Shown here: positions 34,667 through 42,987 of the stretch, piece by piece
How the letters are laid out: every line of letters begins with the position of its first letter
How positions within the stretch are numbered: position 1 is the stretch's first letter
Assembly (NCBI GenBank): GCA_028821145.1
Contig: JAPPHC010000080.1
Coordinates: forward strand, 1 to 60,315
DNA from: Gammaproteobacteria bacterium
Lineage (GTDB): Bacteria > Pseudomonadota > Gammaproteobacteria > Steroidobacterales > Foliamicaceae
Direction of reading: 5' to 3'
DNA: 60,315 nt
Position numbers and translations under genes: made by a program
Notes under the pieces: generated by a model
The model's database searches: none
What the model was told of the DNA's origin: nothing
What the model saw: only the letters and a program-made list of their open reading frames with translations

Positions 34667-35791
34667 ATGCAGAAACCGACATTGAAGGACGTTTACCGCC
34701 CCACCCATGACGAGGCGGCGAGGCACGCGTTCGTAGGCGCGTTGAAGGGCTACCTGAACGGCCCGCTGGAGGCGCGTCTTGCGGGTCATTACGATGAAAA
34801 CCTCAAACCCGCATTCGTCGAGGCGCGCGGGCGCGAACCGGAGAACCGCACCGAGGGAACCGAAGCGTTTCGCGAGGACCACCTCTACCAGCTTTGGGGC
34901 AGCTCGGTGTTCACCTCCCAGGACCTGATGTGGGAGACGGTCGGCGAAACCTGCGATCGGCTGCTGCCGGACTTTGAAGCGCGGCGAGAGGAACTGGCGA
35001 ACCGGGAACCGCACGGCCGTCTCGAACTCGAGGAGGGTTTCGTTCCACCGGATCCCATCCGGCGCGTGGAAATTCACCGTCAGCCCGGCGGATATTTCGG
35101 GCAATCGGGCGATACCAGCCTGCGCCTGGGCATGGACTACATGGGCACGGGCGAGCTCTATCGGGCCGCCAAGGGCCTGTCCGAAGGCGACGAGGTCGGC
35201 GACCCGGGCATGGGTAAATACATTCTCGGCGCTCTGGGGCGCCGGTTTCCCGATGTCGATCCCGCTTCCGTGCTCGACATGGGCTGCGGCGTCGGCGTCC
35301 ACACGATCGCCTACAAGCAGGCATTCCCGAACGCGGACGTGTGGGGCGTGGACCTGTCCGCGCCTTTCCTCCGGTTTGCACACGTATGGGCGGAAGACAA
35401 GGGACTGTCCATCAACTACCGGCAGGCCAATGCCAACGACACCGGCTTCGCCGATGGGCAGTTCGACCTTATCGTGTCGCACATCATGTTTCATGAAACC
35501 TGGCATGACATCCTTCCCGGAATCATGGAGGAGGCCCATCGCCTGCTGGCGCCCGGCGGGATTTTCCTGAACGGGGACACGCCCTATCAACCCGACCGCC
35601 TGTCCATGACCAAGCAGGTCACAAACCACTGGCAGGTCGTCAATAACGGAGAGCCCTTCTGGACCGGCTATGCCGACACCGATATGCGGCAGGCACTGAT
35701 CGACGGCGGCTTCGAGCCGCAGCGCGTCTTCGCCGAATACGACCCCCTGGGCTCGGGCGAATACTTCATATTCGGCGGAGTCAAGGCTTAA
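34667..35791 (+). CDS. Class I SAM-dependent methyltransferase
   Basis: Product of 374 residues. An N-terminal helical extension of about 190 residues precedes the SAM-binding fold: motif I 'ASVLDMGCGVGVHTIAYKQ' (about 202-220), 'DVWGVDLSAPFLRFA', 'FADGQFDLIVSHIMFHE' and 'EEAHRLLAPGGIFLNGD'. The methyl acceptor cannot be told from sequence. The stop overlaps the next ORF by one base (TAATG), so the two are coupled. Confidence 0.8.
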   Translation: MQKPTLKDVYRPTHDEAARHAFVGALKGYLNGPLEARLAGHYDENLKPAFVEARGREPENRTEGTEAFREDHLYQLWGSSVFTSQDLMWETVGETCDRLLPDFEARREELANREPHGRLELEEGFVPPDPIRRVEIHRQPGGYFGQSGDTSLRLGMDYMGTGELYRAAKGLSEGDEVGDPGMGKYILGALGRRFPDVDPASVLDMGCGVGVHTIAYKQAFPNADVWGVDLSAPFLRFAHVWAEDKGLSINYRQANANDTGFADGQFDLIVSHIMFHETWHDILPGIMEEAHRLLAPGGIFLNGDTPYQPDRLSMTKQVTNHWQVVNNGEPFWTGYADTDMRQALIDGGFEPQRVFAEYDPLGSGEYFIFGGVKA

Positions 35792-36072
35792 TGACGGCCG
35801 CCGGCGACGATGCCGCGCGGCCCCACAAGCTGCCGCGCCCGCGCCAGATCCAGGAGCTGAACCCCGATCAGCTGGTCGCGGTCATCTGGCGGCTGGCGAT
35901 GGAAATCTGCGTGCTGCGCGACCGGCTCGGCACGCACGAGGGCCTGCTTGCCGAGCGGGACGTGCTGTCGCGCGAGGACGTCGAAGCCTATTCGCCCTCG
36001 CAGGACGAATCGGCCGCCCGCCTGAAGGCCCGCACCGAACTGATCGAGAACATCATCAAAGACCTGAGCTAG
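35791..36072 (+). CDS. Small unrecognised protein coupled to the methyltransferase
   Basis: Product of 93 residues, charged and mostly helical. 'LNPDQLVAVIWRLAMEICVLRDRLGTHEGLL' looks like an amphipathic or coiled-coil helix. No signal peptide. The TAATG overlap with the methyltransferase suggests a partner or regulatory subunit (inference). Confidence 0.65.
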   Translation: MTAAGDDAARPHKLPRPRQIQELNPDQLVAVIWRLAMEICVLRDRLGTHEGLLAERDVLSREDVEAYSPSQDESAARLKARTELIENIIKDLS

Positions 36073-36098
36073 CCCGAAACGGCCAAGAGGAGGAAGTC

Positions 36099-36977
36099 AT
36101 GTGCGACGACCGGACATTCAGGGAATCCCGCGAGTATCTGAACAACAGGAACGAGCTGAGCCGGCGCAGGTTCACCCAGCTTTCCGCCGGGGCCGGGCTC
36201 GCAATGCTGCTGCCGCGGGCTGCCGATGCGCAGGAAGTGACCGAACAGAATGTCGAAGTCACCACGCCCGACGGCGTTGCGGACTGCTATTTCGTGCATC
36301 CCGCGTCCGGACGCCATCCCGGTGTCCTCGTGTGGCCGGACATTCTGGGCCTTCGCCCGGCGTTCGAGCAGATGGGCAGGCGGCTCGCCGAGTCGGGCTA
36401 CTCGGTCCTCGTGGTCAATCCCTTCTACCGCTCGGCGCGCGCACCCGTCGTGCCCGAAGGCGCGACCTTTCAGGACGAGTCCGTCAGGAACACGGTATTT
36501 CCGCTCTATCAACAGCTCAGCGCCGAAACTCACATCACCGACGCGCGGGCCTTTGTCGATTTCCTCGACGCCCAGGCGGCCGTCGATCCGGACCGGAAGA
36601 TGGGCACCACCGGTTACTGCATGGGCGGCCCGATGACGATGCGCACCGCATGGGCGCGCTCCGACCGTATCGGCGCCGGCGCCTCGTTCCACGGCGGCGG
36701 GCTCGTGACCGACCGGCCGGACAGCCCCCATCTTCTCGTCTCGGAAATGGACGCGCATTACCTGTTCGCCGTCGCCGAGAACGACGACGAAAGCGATCCC
36801 GAAGCGAAGAACGTGTTGCGCGAAACCTTTGCGGCCGCCGGACTACCCGCTGAAATCGAGGTCTACGAGGGGGCGCTGCACGGCTGGTGCGCGCTGGATT
36901 CCTCCGTCTACAACGAAGTGCAGGCCGAGCGGGCCTGGAGCCGCCTGCTCGTCCTGTTCGAGACGGCGCTCGCCTGA
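36099..36977 (+). CDS. Dienelactone hydrolase family protein, Tat-exported
   Basis: Product of 292 residues after an AGGAGG ribosome-binding site. 'NELSRRRFTQLSAGAGLAMLLPRAADA' is a twin-arginine-type signal. The alpha/beta-hydrolase has its nucleophile in 'GTTGYCMGGPMT' (Cys, as in dienelactone hydrolases), an acid in 'YLFAVAENDDES' and the histidine in 'EGALHGWCAL'. It would hydrolyse lactones or esters, probably in the periplasm. Confidence 0.85.
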   Translation: MCDDRTFRESREYLNNRNELSRRRFTQLSAGAGLAMLLPRAADAQEVTEQNVEVTTPDGVADCYFVHPASGRHPGVLVWPDILGLRPAFEQMGRRLAESGYSVLVVNPFYRSARAPVVPEGATFQDESVRNTVFPLYQQLSAETHITDARAFVDFLDAQAAVDPDRKMGTTGYCMGGPMTMRTAWARSDRIGAGASFHGGGLVTDRPDSPHLLVSEMDAHYLFAVAENDDESDPEAKNVLRETFAAAGLPAEIEVYEGALHGWCALDSSVYNEVQAERAWSRLLVLFETALA

Positions 36978-37050
36978 CGCGGCCCCGATCCCGGCTGGGC
37001 GCCGGGTGAAAAGAGGAAAAGCCGATACCTTTAAGGGAGACGAGTGTGCG

Positions 37051-38649
37051 GTGAACAGAGATTCAATCCGTTTGCCTCTGATTCTGTTTTCCGTTCTGCT
37101 GACCCTCGGCGGTTGCGGAGAATCCGCTAACGCGCCGAGCGACGTACCTGACTTCGACATTCTGCTCCTCAACGGAACGGTTTATCGAGGGGGTGCGGAA
37201 GGAGCCTTCGAGTCGGTCGACGTCGGCATTCGCAACGGCGAAATCGCCTACCTCGGGAATGGGGACGAAGACGGGGTCGATGCCCGGCAGCGCCTCGATG
37301 CAACGGGTCTCGTCGTGGCGCCGGGATTCATCGATCCGCACACGCACGCGCTCAACGAGCTGCGCAGCTCGACGGCAAACAGCAATCTGAACTACCTGAT
37401 GCAAGGCGTTACGACGGTTTTCACAGGTAACGACGGTGAAGGCCCCGCGTCGCTCGAAGAAACGATCGAGCATCTGAAATCCAATGGCATCGGCACCAAT
37501 GCGGCCTTGTACGTCGGCCATGGCAGCCTTCGCAACAGCGTGATGGCGGGTGCATACCGGGCGCCGACCGCAGAGGAGCTTGCGCAAATGAAGAGCCTCG
37601 TCGCCAAAGCCATGGAAAGCGGTGCGCTGGGCCTGTCGACGGGGCTCTATTACGTGCCGGGCTACTTCGCCGACACAGAGGAAGTCATCGCGCTTGCGCG
37701 GGTGGCCGCCGAGCACGGCGGCATCTACGACACGCACGTGCGCGACGAGAGCACCTACAACATCGGATTGATTGCCGCGATCGACGAGGCGCTCCGCATC
37801 GGGCGCGAAGCCCGGATTCCCGTCAACATTGCGCACATCAAGGCTCTCGGCGTCGACGTCTGGGGCGAAAGCGCCAGGGTCATCACAAGGATTGAGCAGG
37901 CGCGGAAAGCCGGGCAACGGGTCACGGCGGACCAGTATCCATGGTCGGCGTCGGGCACTCATCTGCGCGACACACTGCTCCCACGTGCCGTTCTGGCCGG
38001 CGCCGGAACCGATTACTTCGAACGACTTCGGGACCCCCGGATCCTGGCGAATATCCGCCCGGAGATGCAGGAGAACCTGCGCCGCCGGGGTGGTCCGGAT
38101 TCGTTGTTGATCGTCGCGGCGAACAACCCGAATATCGTCGGCAAGACGCTGGCCGAGATAGCGGACGGACGCGGCACGGACCCGATCGACACAGCCGTGG
38201 ACATCATGACCGAAGGATCCACGCGAGTTGCGTCTTTCAACATGCATGCCGATGACATCAAGGCCTTCATGCAGCAAGAGTGGGTCATGACCTCGTCCGA
38301 CGGGACCGACGGTCATCCGCGCAAGTACGCAAGTTTTCCGAAGAAGTACAGAGACTACGTGCTCGGAGAGCAACTCATCTCACTTGAGGACTTCCTGTAT
38401 CGCAGTTCGGGATTGACCGCGGAAACATTCGGCCTGCACGACCGGGGGCGGATCGAGATCGGTTACGCGGCCGACGTTGTCGCGTTCGATCCGGAAACAT
38501 TTGCGCCGGCGGCGACGTTTGCAGCCTGGGACAGGCTGTCGGAAGGGCTCGTCTACTCCATCGTCAACGGTCGGCTCGCAGTCGATAAGGGAAATTACAC
38601 GGGCATCCTTCCCGGGATCGTCCTGAGGAAGAGAAACAACCCGAGCTAG
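37051..38649 (+). CDS. N-acyl-D-amino-acid deacylase-like amidohydrolase, lipoprotein
   Basis: Product of 532 residues from GTG 37051, after AAGGGAGA. The N-terminus 'LPLILFSVLLTLGGCGESANAPS' is a lipoprotein signal with lipobox L-G-G-C. The amidohydrolase_3 features 'APGFIDPHTHALNELR' (metal-binding HxH), 'YDTHVRDEST', 'NIAHIKALG' and the C-terminal 'DRGRIEIGYAADVVAFDPETF' match D-aminoacylases and dihydroorotase-like enzymes. It probably removes acyl groups from N-acyl amino acids at the cell envelope. Substrate not certain. Confidence 0.85.
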   Translation: MNRDSIRLPLILFSVLLTLGGCGESANAPSDVPDFDILLLNGTVYRGGAEGAFESVDVGIRNGEIAYLGNGDEDGVDARQRLDATGLVVAPGFIDPHTHALNELRSSTANSNLNYLMQGVTTVFTGNDGEGPASLEETIEHLKSNGIGTNAALYVGHGSLRNSVMAGAYRAPTAEELAQMKSLVAKAMESGALGLSTGLYYVPGYFADTEEVIALARVAAEHGGIYDTHVRDESTYNIGLIAAIDEALRIGREARIPVNIAHIKALGVDVWGESARVITRIEQARKAGQRVTADQYPWSASGTHLRDTLLPRAVLAGAGTDYFERLRDPRILANIRPEMQENLRRRGGPDSLLIVAANNPNIVGKTLAEIADGRGTDPIDTAVDIMTEGSTRVASFNMHADDIKAFMQQEWVMTSSDGTDGHPRKYASFPKKYRDYVLGEQLISLEDFLYRSSGLTAETFGLHDRGRIEIGYAADVVAFDPETFAPAATFAAWDRLSEGLVYSIVNGRLAVDKGNYTGILPGIVLRKRNNPS

Positions 38650-38670
38650 TGTGCTGTTGGTGCTTCCTCG

Positions 38671-38728
38671 TGTGAGCCGCATGCGTGTGAGGCGCATGGT
38701 GTGAGCCGCATGCGTCTGAGGCGCATGG
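38671..38728. repeat. Tandem duplication, 2 x 29 nt
   Basis: Two adjacent 29-base units, 38671-38699 and 38700-38728, differ at one base (GCGTGTGAGG versus GCGTCTGAGG). Each contains GAGCCGCATGCG and ends in GGCGCATGG. They fill the gap between the convergent amidohydrolase and LysR genes. Confidence 0.8.
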
Positions 38729-38730
38729 CC

Positions 38731-39624
38731 TCAGTGATCCAGGAACTCCAGCGTTTTGGTCTGGAGGTGTTCGACGAACTGACGGGCAATCATGGACAGC
38801 GGCCGGGAATCCGCGTGGATGACCGAAATCGGAAACTGAATAGTAGGGTCGAGACGCCAGATCTTGACGTCATCATGGCCTGACGACAATGCCGTGATCT
38901 CGTCAACGATGGTAATCCCGGTACCTTCGGCCACCAGCGATTTGGCGACATGGTAGGTATCGCAGGTCACGATTGTCTTGAATTCCGTGCTGCGGTCTTC
39001 CAGCCGCCTGGTCAGAACCTGCCCGAGAGGGCTCCTGCCGCTGAGCTTGATGAACGGAAGACTGCCCAGGTCCCGGATGTTCACGACCGCCTTGTCGGAT
39101 ATTTTCAAATGTACCGGCGCCAGCACCACGAACTCGGCCGTCGCGATTTCGTCGATCCCCAGGCCCGGCTTCGACGGCGGGTCGAACGCCAGGCCGATGT
39201 CGATGCGCTGTTCCTCCAGGGCCAGCGCCATCTCCTCGTAGTGAAGCGTTTCAACCCCAAACGCCGTTTTCCCGTGGGCAAGCAGGAAAGACGCGATTGT
39301 GGATGGAAGCAACTGGAGGCCGAATGCCGGCGTGGCGGCGACTCGGACCCGGGATTCGTCGGACGACTGGAGATTCCGCGCCAGGCGTCGTAGCTGCTCC
39401 ATATTCCGATACACGGTCGAGACGCTCTTGAACAGCCGATGCGCTTCGGGCGTGGGTATCAACGCGCCCCGAACGCGCTCGAACAGCGCATATCCCAGGA
39501 CCTGCTCCGCGTGCGCCAGCACTTTGCTGACCGACGGCTGCGTGACATTGAGGACCTTGGCGGCGGCCGTGATGGAACCGCTTGAGTAGACGGCGTGAAA
39601 CACTTCGGCGTGGCGCAATCTCAT
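38731..39624 (-). CDS. LysR-family transcriptional regulator
   Basis: Product of 297 residues. The winged HTH is at the N-terminus: 'FHAVYSSGSITAAAKVLNVTQPSVSKVLAHAEQVLGYALFER'. The rest is a periplasmic-binding-protein-like effector domain. It is divergent from the TonB receptor gene over a 258-nt region and most likely controls it or the catabolic genes around it. The effector could be an amino acid derivative (inference). Confidence 0.92.
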   Translation of the reverse strand: MRLRHAEVFHAVYSSGSITAAAKVLNVTQPSVSKVLAHAEQVLGYALFERVRGALIPTPEAHRLFKSVSTVYRNMEQLRRLARNLQSSDESRVRVAATPAFGLQLLPSTIASFLLAHGKTAFGVETLHYEEMALALEEQRIDIGLAFDPPSKPGLGIDEIATAEFVVLAPVHLKISDKAVVNIRDLGSLPFIKLSGRSPLGQVLTRRLEDRSTEFKTIVTCDTYHVAKSLVAEGTGITIVDEITALSSGHDDVKIWRLDPTIQFPISVIHADSRPLSMIARQFVEHLQTKTLEFLDH

Positions 39625-39882
39625 GGCAACCCGGTGCTGAGCGTGGATTCCCGGAGGTTATACACGGCCTCATCGGCGTCTGCAAATGAGGGACGCTTCG
39701 TCTTGGCCGGCAAACCCATCCCCAAAAGGCAATAGTTTCGGACATTACCCCCGGTTATATCCTGACGCTCGATTGGAATTTGCCAACCCCATACCTCGGG
39801 TTGATACTTGAGTGGCGCGATTCCGCATCAAAACAGCCCGAGTGCGTAATCGTTCGAAAGCTGGAAACGCAGGGGAATACCG
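39625..39882. promoter_or_regulatory. Divergent control region of the LysR and TonB-receptor genes
   Basis: 258 bases without a gene. An inverted repeat CAACCC-N8-GGGTTG at 39784-39803 is a candidate LysR-type site, about 80 bases before the receptor start. No -10/-35 pair stands out. Confidence 0.4.
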
Positions 39883-42800
39883 ATGTTGTTTTTGTTATCG
39901 AAACACTCCAGGAAGGCAGTCCGTCTCATCGAAGCGTTGCTGACGTTCGGCCTGACGGCGTTGGCGCTCCAAACGGCCAATGCGCAGGAGGAAGAAGCCA
40001 CGGACACAGCCCTCGAAGAGATCGTTGTGACCGGGACGCACATCGAGGGCGCCGATGTGGGGGGGCTGTTGCCGGTAACGGTGATGGACTTTGAAGACAT
40101 CCGGGCAACCGGCGCCGAGATCGGCGATGAGCTTCTCAGGGCGATCCCGCAGTTCGGATCGATCGGCATGACGCATGTGCGGGGAGGCATCACGGGCGTC
40201 AACGCGGCCCGGGGAGATGTCGCATCGTTCAATCTGAGAAGCCTCGGCGAAGGCAATACGCTGGTGCTGATTAACGGCAGGCGGATGGTCCTGCACCCCA
40301 TTACGCAGACCAGTACCGCTTTCGGCGTGCCCGTTGCATCGCCAAACGCCAATACCCTGCCGATCGCCGGTCTCAACCGGGTCGAGGTGCTTCGCGACGG
40401 CGCCAGCTCGTTGTACGGAGCTGACGCCGTTGCCGGTGTCGTCAACTACGTCCTCGACGACACGTTCGACGGTGCGGAGGTGTCGATCCGCTATGGCGCC
40501 GAGAACGGCACGGGCCGGGACGATTTGTCGGTAAACGGCGCGATCGGCTTCGAACTGGGCGGCGGAAATACGCACCTGTTGCTTTCCGGAAGCTACATGA
40601 CCAGCACCGGCGTAATGGCATCGGAGAAGTCGTATTCGATGACGCAGGACAATCGCTCGCGAGCTCCGGAAGAATTCAGATCTGACGTCAGTCTCGACGG
40701 GCGTTCCAGCCTGGAGCCCCATTCTCTCGTAAGTTTCACGGGCTTGGGCTCGTTCCACGTACGGCCTGCAAACATGGTGAGAGACAACGGCGGCATGCTC
40801 GGAGTAGACGATTGCGGTGGCCGGGGACTTGCCGGCGCGGACCTCGTCTATAACGACGGCGTACAGGACTTGTGCCTGGACTCGAGCGGCCAGGACCGCG
40901 CCCTGCGTCCCAATCGCAATGAGGTCAAATCGCTGACGCCGGATGTTGATCGAGTCAATCTATATGCCCGCCTGAACCACGACCTGGACAACGGTTGGGA
41001 ACTCTATGGAGAGGGTGGATACTACCAGTCGAAAGTCAATCGCGTCTGGGAGCAGGCGGCGATCCTGAGCAACGGGCGGTTCTTCGTGCCGGCGCACTAC
41101 TACTGGAACCCGTTCGGCCCGGTCACGTTCGCCGACGGCCGTCCGAACCCGAACCGTCTGCCCGGCCTGGACACGTCCATCGTCCCGGCAGAGGGCCTGG
41201 GCTTTCGACTCGTCGGTCATCGGCCGGTCGATCTGGGCCCCAGACGTGTCGAGGTCGAGAGCTCCAGCTATCGAATGCTGGCGGGTCTGCAGGGCAATCT
41301 GGGAGACTGGGACATCGATACCGCCGTCTGGCACAGCGAGGCGCGCGTGGACGACACCGCCAGCAATCGCATCAGCACGCCGCTTTTTCAGGCCCAGATG
41401 ATGTTGGACACCCCGGCCGCCTACAACATCTTTACCGGCGTCAATCCGAACGATACGACGAGCACCATCGACTCCACTCCGAATCCGCAGTCCAGTATCG
41501 ACCCTTTCCTGGTCAGCGCATCACGGGACGTCACGACCACGCTTACGGCCGTGGACTTTCGGGCTTCCAGGCCGGACCTGTTTTCGTTGCCGGCCGGTGA
41601 GGTCGGTATCGCGGTGGGCGCCGAGTTCCGGCGCGAGGATCTCGACGAGGACAACAGTTCGATCTTCGACGGCTCCATGCCCTATATCGATCCGCTGAAT
41701 CCGAGTCTTGGGCCCGGCGACGTGACCAATCTCAGCAGCCTCGAGGGCAGCAGCGTCCGGCCCGACGTTGCCGCGGACCGGGATGTTTCGTCCTTGTACG
41801 CGGAACTCCTGATTCCGCTTGTGGCCAACAGTTCAGGAGTACCGATCATTGAAGCCCAGATCGCCGCTCGATACGAAAACTTCAGCGACGTCGGCAACAT
41901 CACCCGCCCGAAGATCGCACTTTCGTGGCATCCGTCCGAGTGGCTGCGGTTGCGGGGCTCCTACTCGGAGGGCTTTCGGGCGCCGAATCTGATCCAGCTG
42001 AACTCGCCGGGAACCTCCATCACGACATCGATACAGGATTTTGCCGAGGGCATACTGCTCGGCACCGGCGACCTTAACCGCGGCCCGGCCAACGGAAATT
42101 ACATTCTGGAAACCTCGGGCAACGCGGCGCTGAGGCCGGAGGAGAGCGAGCAGACGAGTATCGGCATCGTGTTGACGCCCACGGACGGCCTCACGGTGAC
42201 GCTGGACTGGTGGGAGATCGAATCGACCGGCGCCGTGGGTGTGTTCACCGACGAGAACGAGTCCCGGCTCGACGCCGTGCTGCGCGCTGAAGGCAGCTCA
42301 AATCCTTCCGTGTTTCGCGATGTGCCGGACGCGGACAATCCACTGGGCGAAATCCTGAGGGTCGTACGTCGCTACGAAAACCTCAATACCAGAAAGGTGA
42401 ATGGCTACGATGTTCAGATCATCTATGCGCTGGAATCGCCTGTCGGCGGCTTTGACTTCCGGCTGAACTGGGCCGAACTGAAGGACTTTGACCAGGAAGC
42501 CGGCGGAAACGCGGCACGACTGGTGGAAGCAGGCGCAAACCCGAGCGTGCTCGGGGCGACGGTCGGGTCTCTGATCCGGCGGGAGTTCTTCCCCGAGCGG
42601 CGGGCCACCTTCAGCGCACGTTGGAGCAGCAACAACGCACTTTGGGAGGCAGGCGCGTTCGCTTCCTACGTAAGCGACGTGTTCGAACCGTCGGTAACGA
42701 ATGCGAATGGCGACTTCATGACGGTCGAGTCGATGACCGTCGTAAATGTTCATGCGGCGCGTTACGACCTGCTTGGAGCGGGCAGCGCGATCCGTCTCGG

Positions 42801-42921
42801 AATCACCAATGTTTTCGACGAGGATCCCCCGCTTGCATCGGAGTCGTTCGGATTCGAAGGCGAATTGCACACGAACCGCGCGCAATATGTCTACCTGAGT
42901 TTCAGCAGGCGGTTTCAGTAA
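39883..42921 (+). CDS. TonB-dependent outer-membrane receptor
   Basis: Product of 1012 residues after GGGGAA. Signal peptide ('LIEALLTFGLTALALQTANA') then the TonB box 'LEEIVVTGTH'. The plug domain contains 'VLINGRRMVLHP' and 'VEVLRDGASSLYGADAVAGVVNYV', and the C-terminal beta-barrel ends in the aromatic 'YVYLSFSRRFQ'. The size and the plug sequence are of the large TonB receptors that import peptides, sugars or other organic solutes. The neighbouring genes suggest an amino-acid-derived ligand. Confidence 0.94.
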   Translation: MLFLLSKHSRKAVRLIEALLTFGLTALALQTANAQEEEATDTALEEIVVTGTHIEGADVGGLLPVTVMDFEDIRATGAEIGDELLRAIPQFGSIGMTHVRGGITGVNAARGDVASFNLRSLGEGNTLVLINGRRMVLHPITQTSTAFGVPVASPNANTLPIAGLNRVEVLRDGASSLYGADAVAGVVNYVLDDTFDGAEVSIRYGAENGTGRDDLSVNGAIGFELGGGNTHLLLSGSYMTSTGVMASEKSYSMTQDNRSRAPEEFRSDVSLDGRSSLEPHSLVSFTGLGSFHVRPANMVRDNGGMLGVDDCGGRGLAGADLVYNDGVQDLCLDSSGQDRALRPNRNEVKSLTPDVDRVNLYARLNHDLDNGWELYGEGGYYQSKVNRVWEQAAILSNGRFFVPAHYYWNPFGPVTFADGRPNPNRLPGLDTSIVPAEGLGFRLVGHRPVDLGPRRVEVESSSYRMLAGLQGNLGDWDIDTAVWHSEARVDDTASNRISTPLFQAQMMLDTPAAYNIFTGVNPNDTTSTIDSTPNPQSSIDPFLVSASRDVTTTLTAVDFRASRPDLFSLPAGEVGIAVGAEFRREDLDEDNSSIFDGSMPYIDPLNPSLGPGDVTNLSSLEGSSVRPDVAADRDVSSLYAELLIPLVANSSGVPIIEAQIAARYENFSDVGNITRPKIALSWHPSEWLRLRGSYSEGFRAPNLIQLNSPGTSITTSIQDFAEGILLGTGDLNRGPANGNYILETSGNAALRPEESEQTSIGIVLTPTDGLTVTLDWWEIESTGAVGVFTDENESRLDAVLRAEGSSNPSVFRDVPDADNPLGEILRVVRRYENLNTRKVNGYDVQIIYALESPVGGFDFRLNWAELKDFDQEAGGNAARLVEAGANPSVLGATVGSLIRREFFPERRATFSARWSSNNALWEAGAFASYVSDVFEPSVTNANGDFMTVESMTVVNVHAARYDLLGAGSAIRLGITNVFDEDPPLASESFGFEGELHTNRAQYVYLSFSRRFQ

Positions 42922-42944
42922 AACCCGCCTGCATTGGAGGCCGA

Positions 42945-42985
42945 AAACCCGGAAGGCGCAATGACGCCTTCCGGGTTTTCTTTTG
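42945..42985. terminator. Bidirectional intrinsic terminator
   Basis: AAAACCCGGAAGGCG (42945-42959) and CGCCTTCCGGGTTTT (42966-42980) pair perfectly around CAATGA, followed by CTTTT on the plus strand and flanked by A-rich sequence on the other. It serves the convergent TonB-receptor and gamma-glutamyltransferase genes. Confidence 0.9.
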
Positions 42986-42987
42986 GC

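Noticed and set aside
34247-35629. 460-codon minus-strand open frame
   Set aside because: Antisense to the SAM methyltransferase gene and overlapping the oxidoreductase gene; no recognisable domain and compositionally a shadow.
36829-37050. N-terminal extension of the amidohydrolase ORF
   Set aside because: The extension overlaps the dienelactone hydrolase gene in another frame, and the lipoprotein signal starts at GTG 37051 after a good ribosome-binding site.
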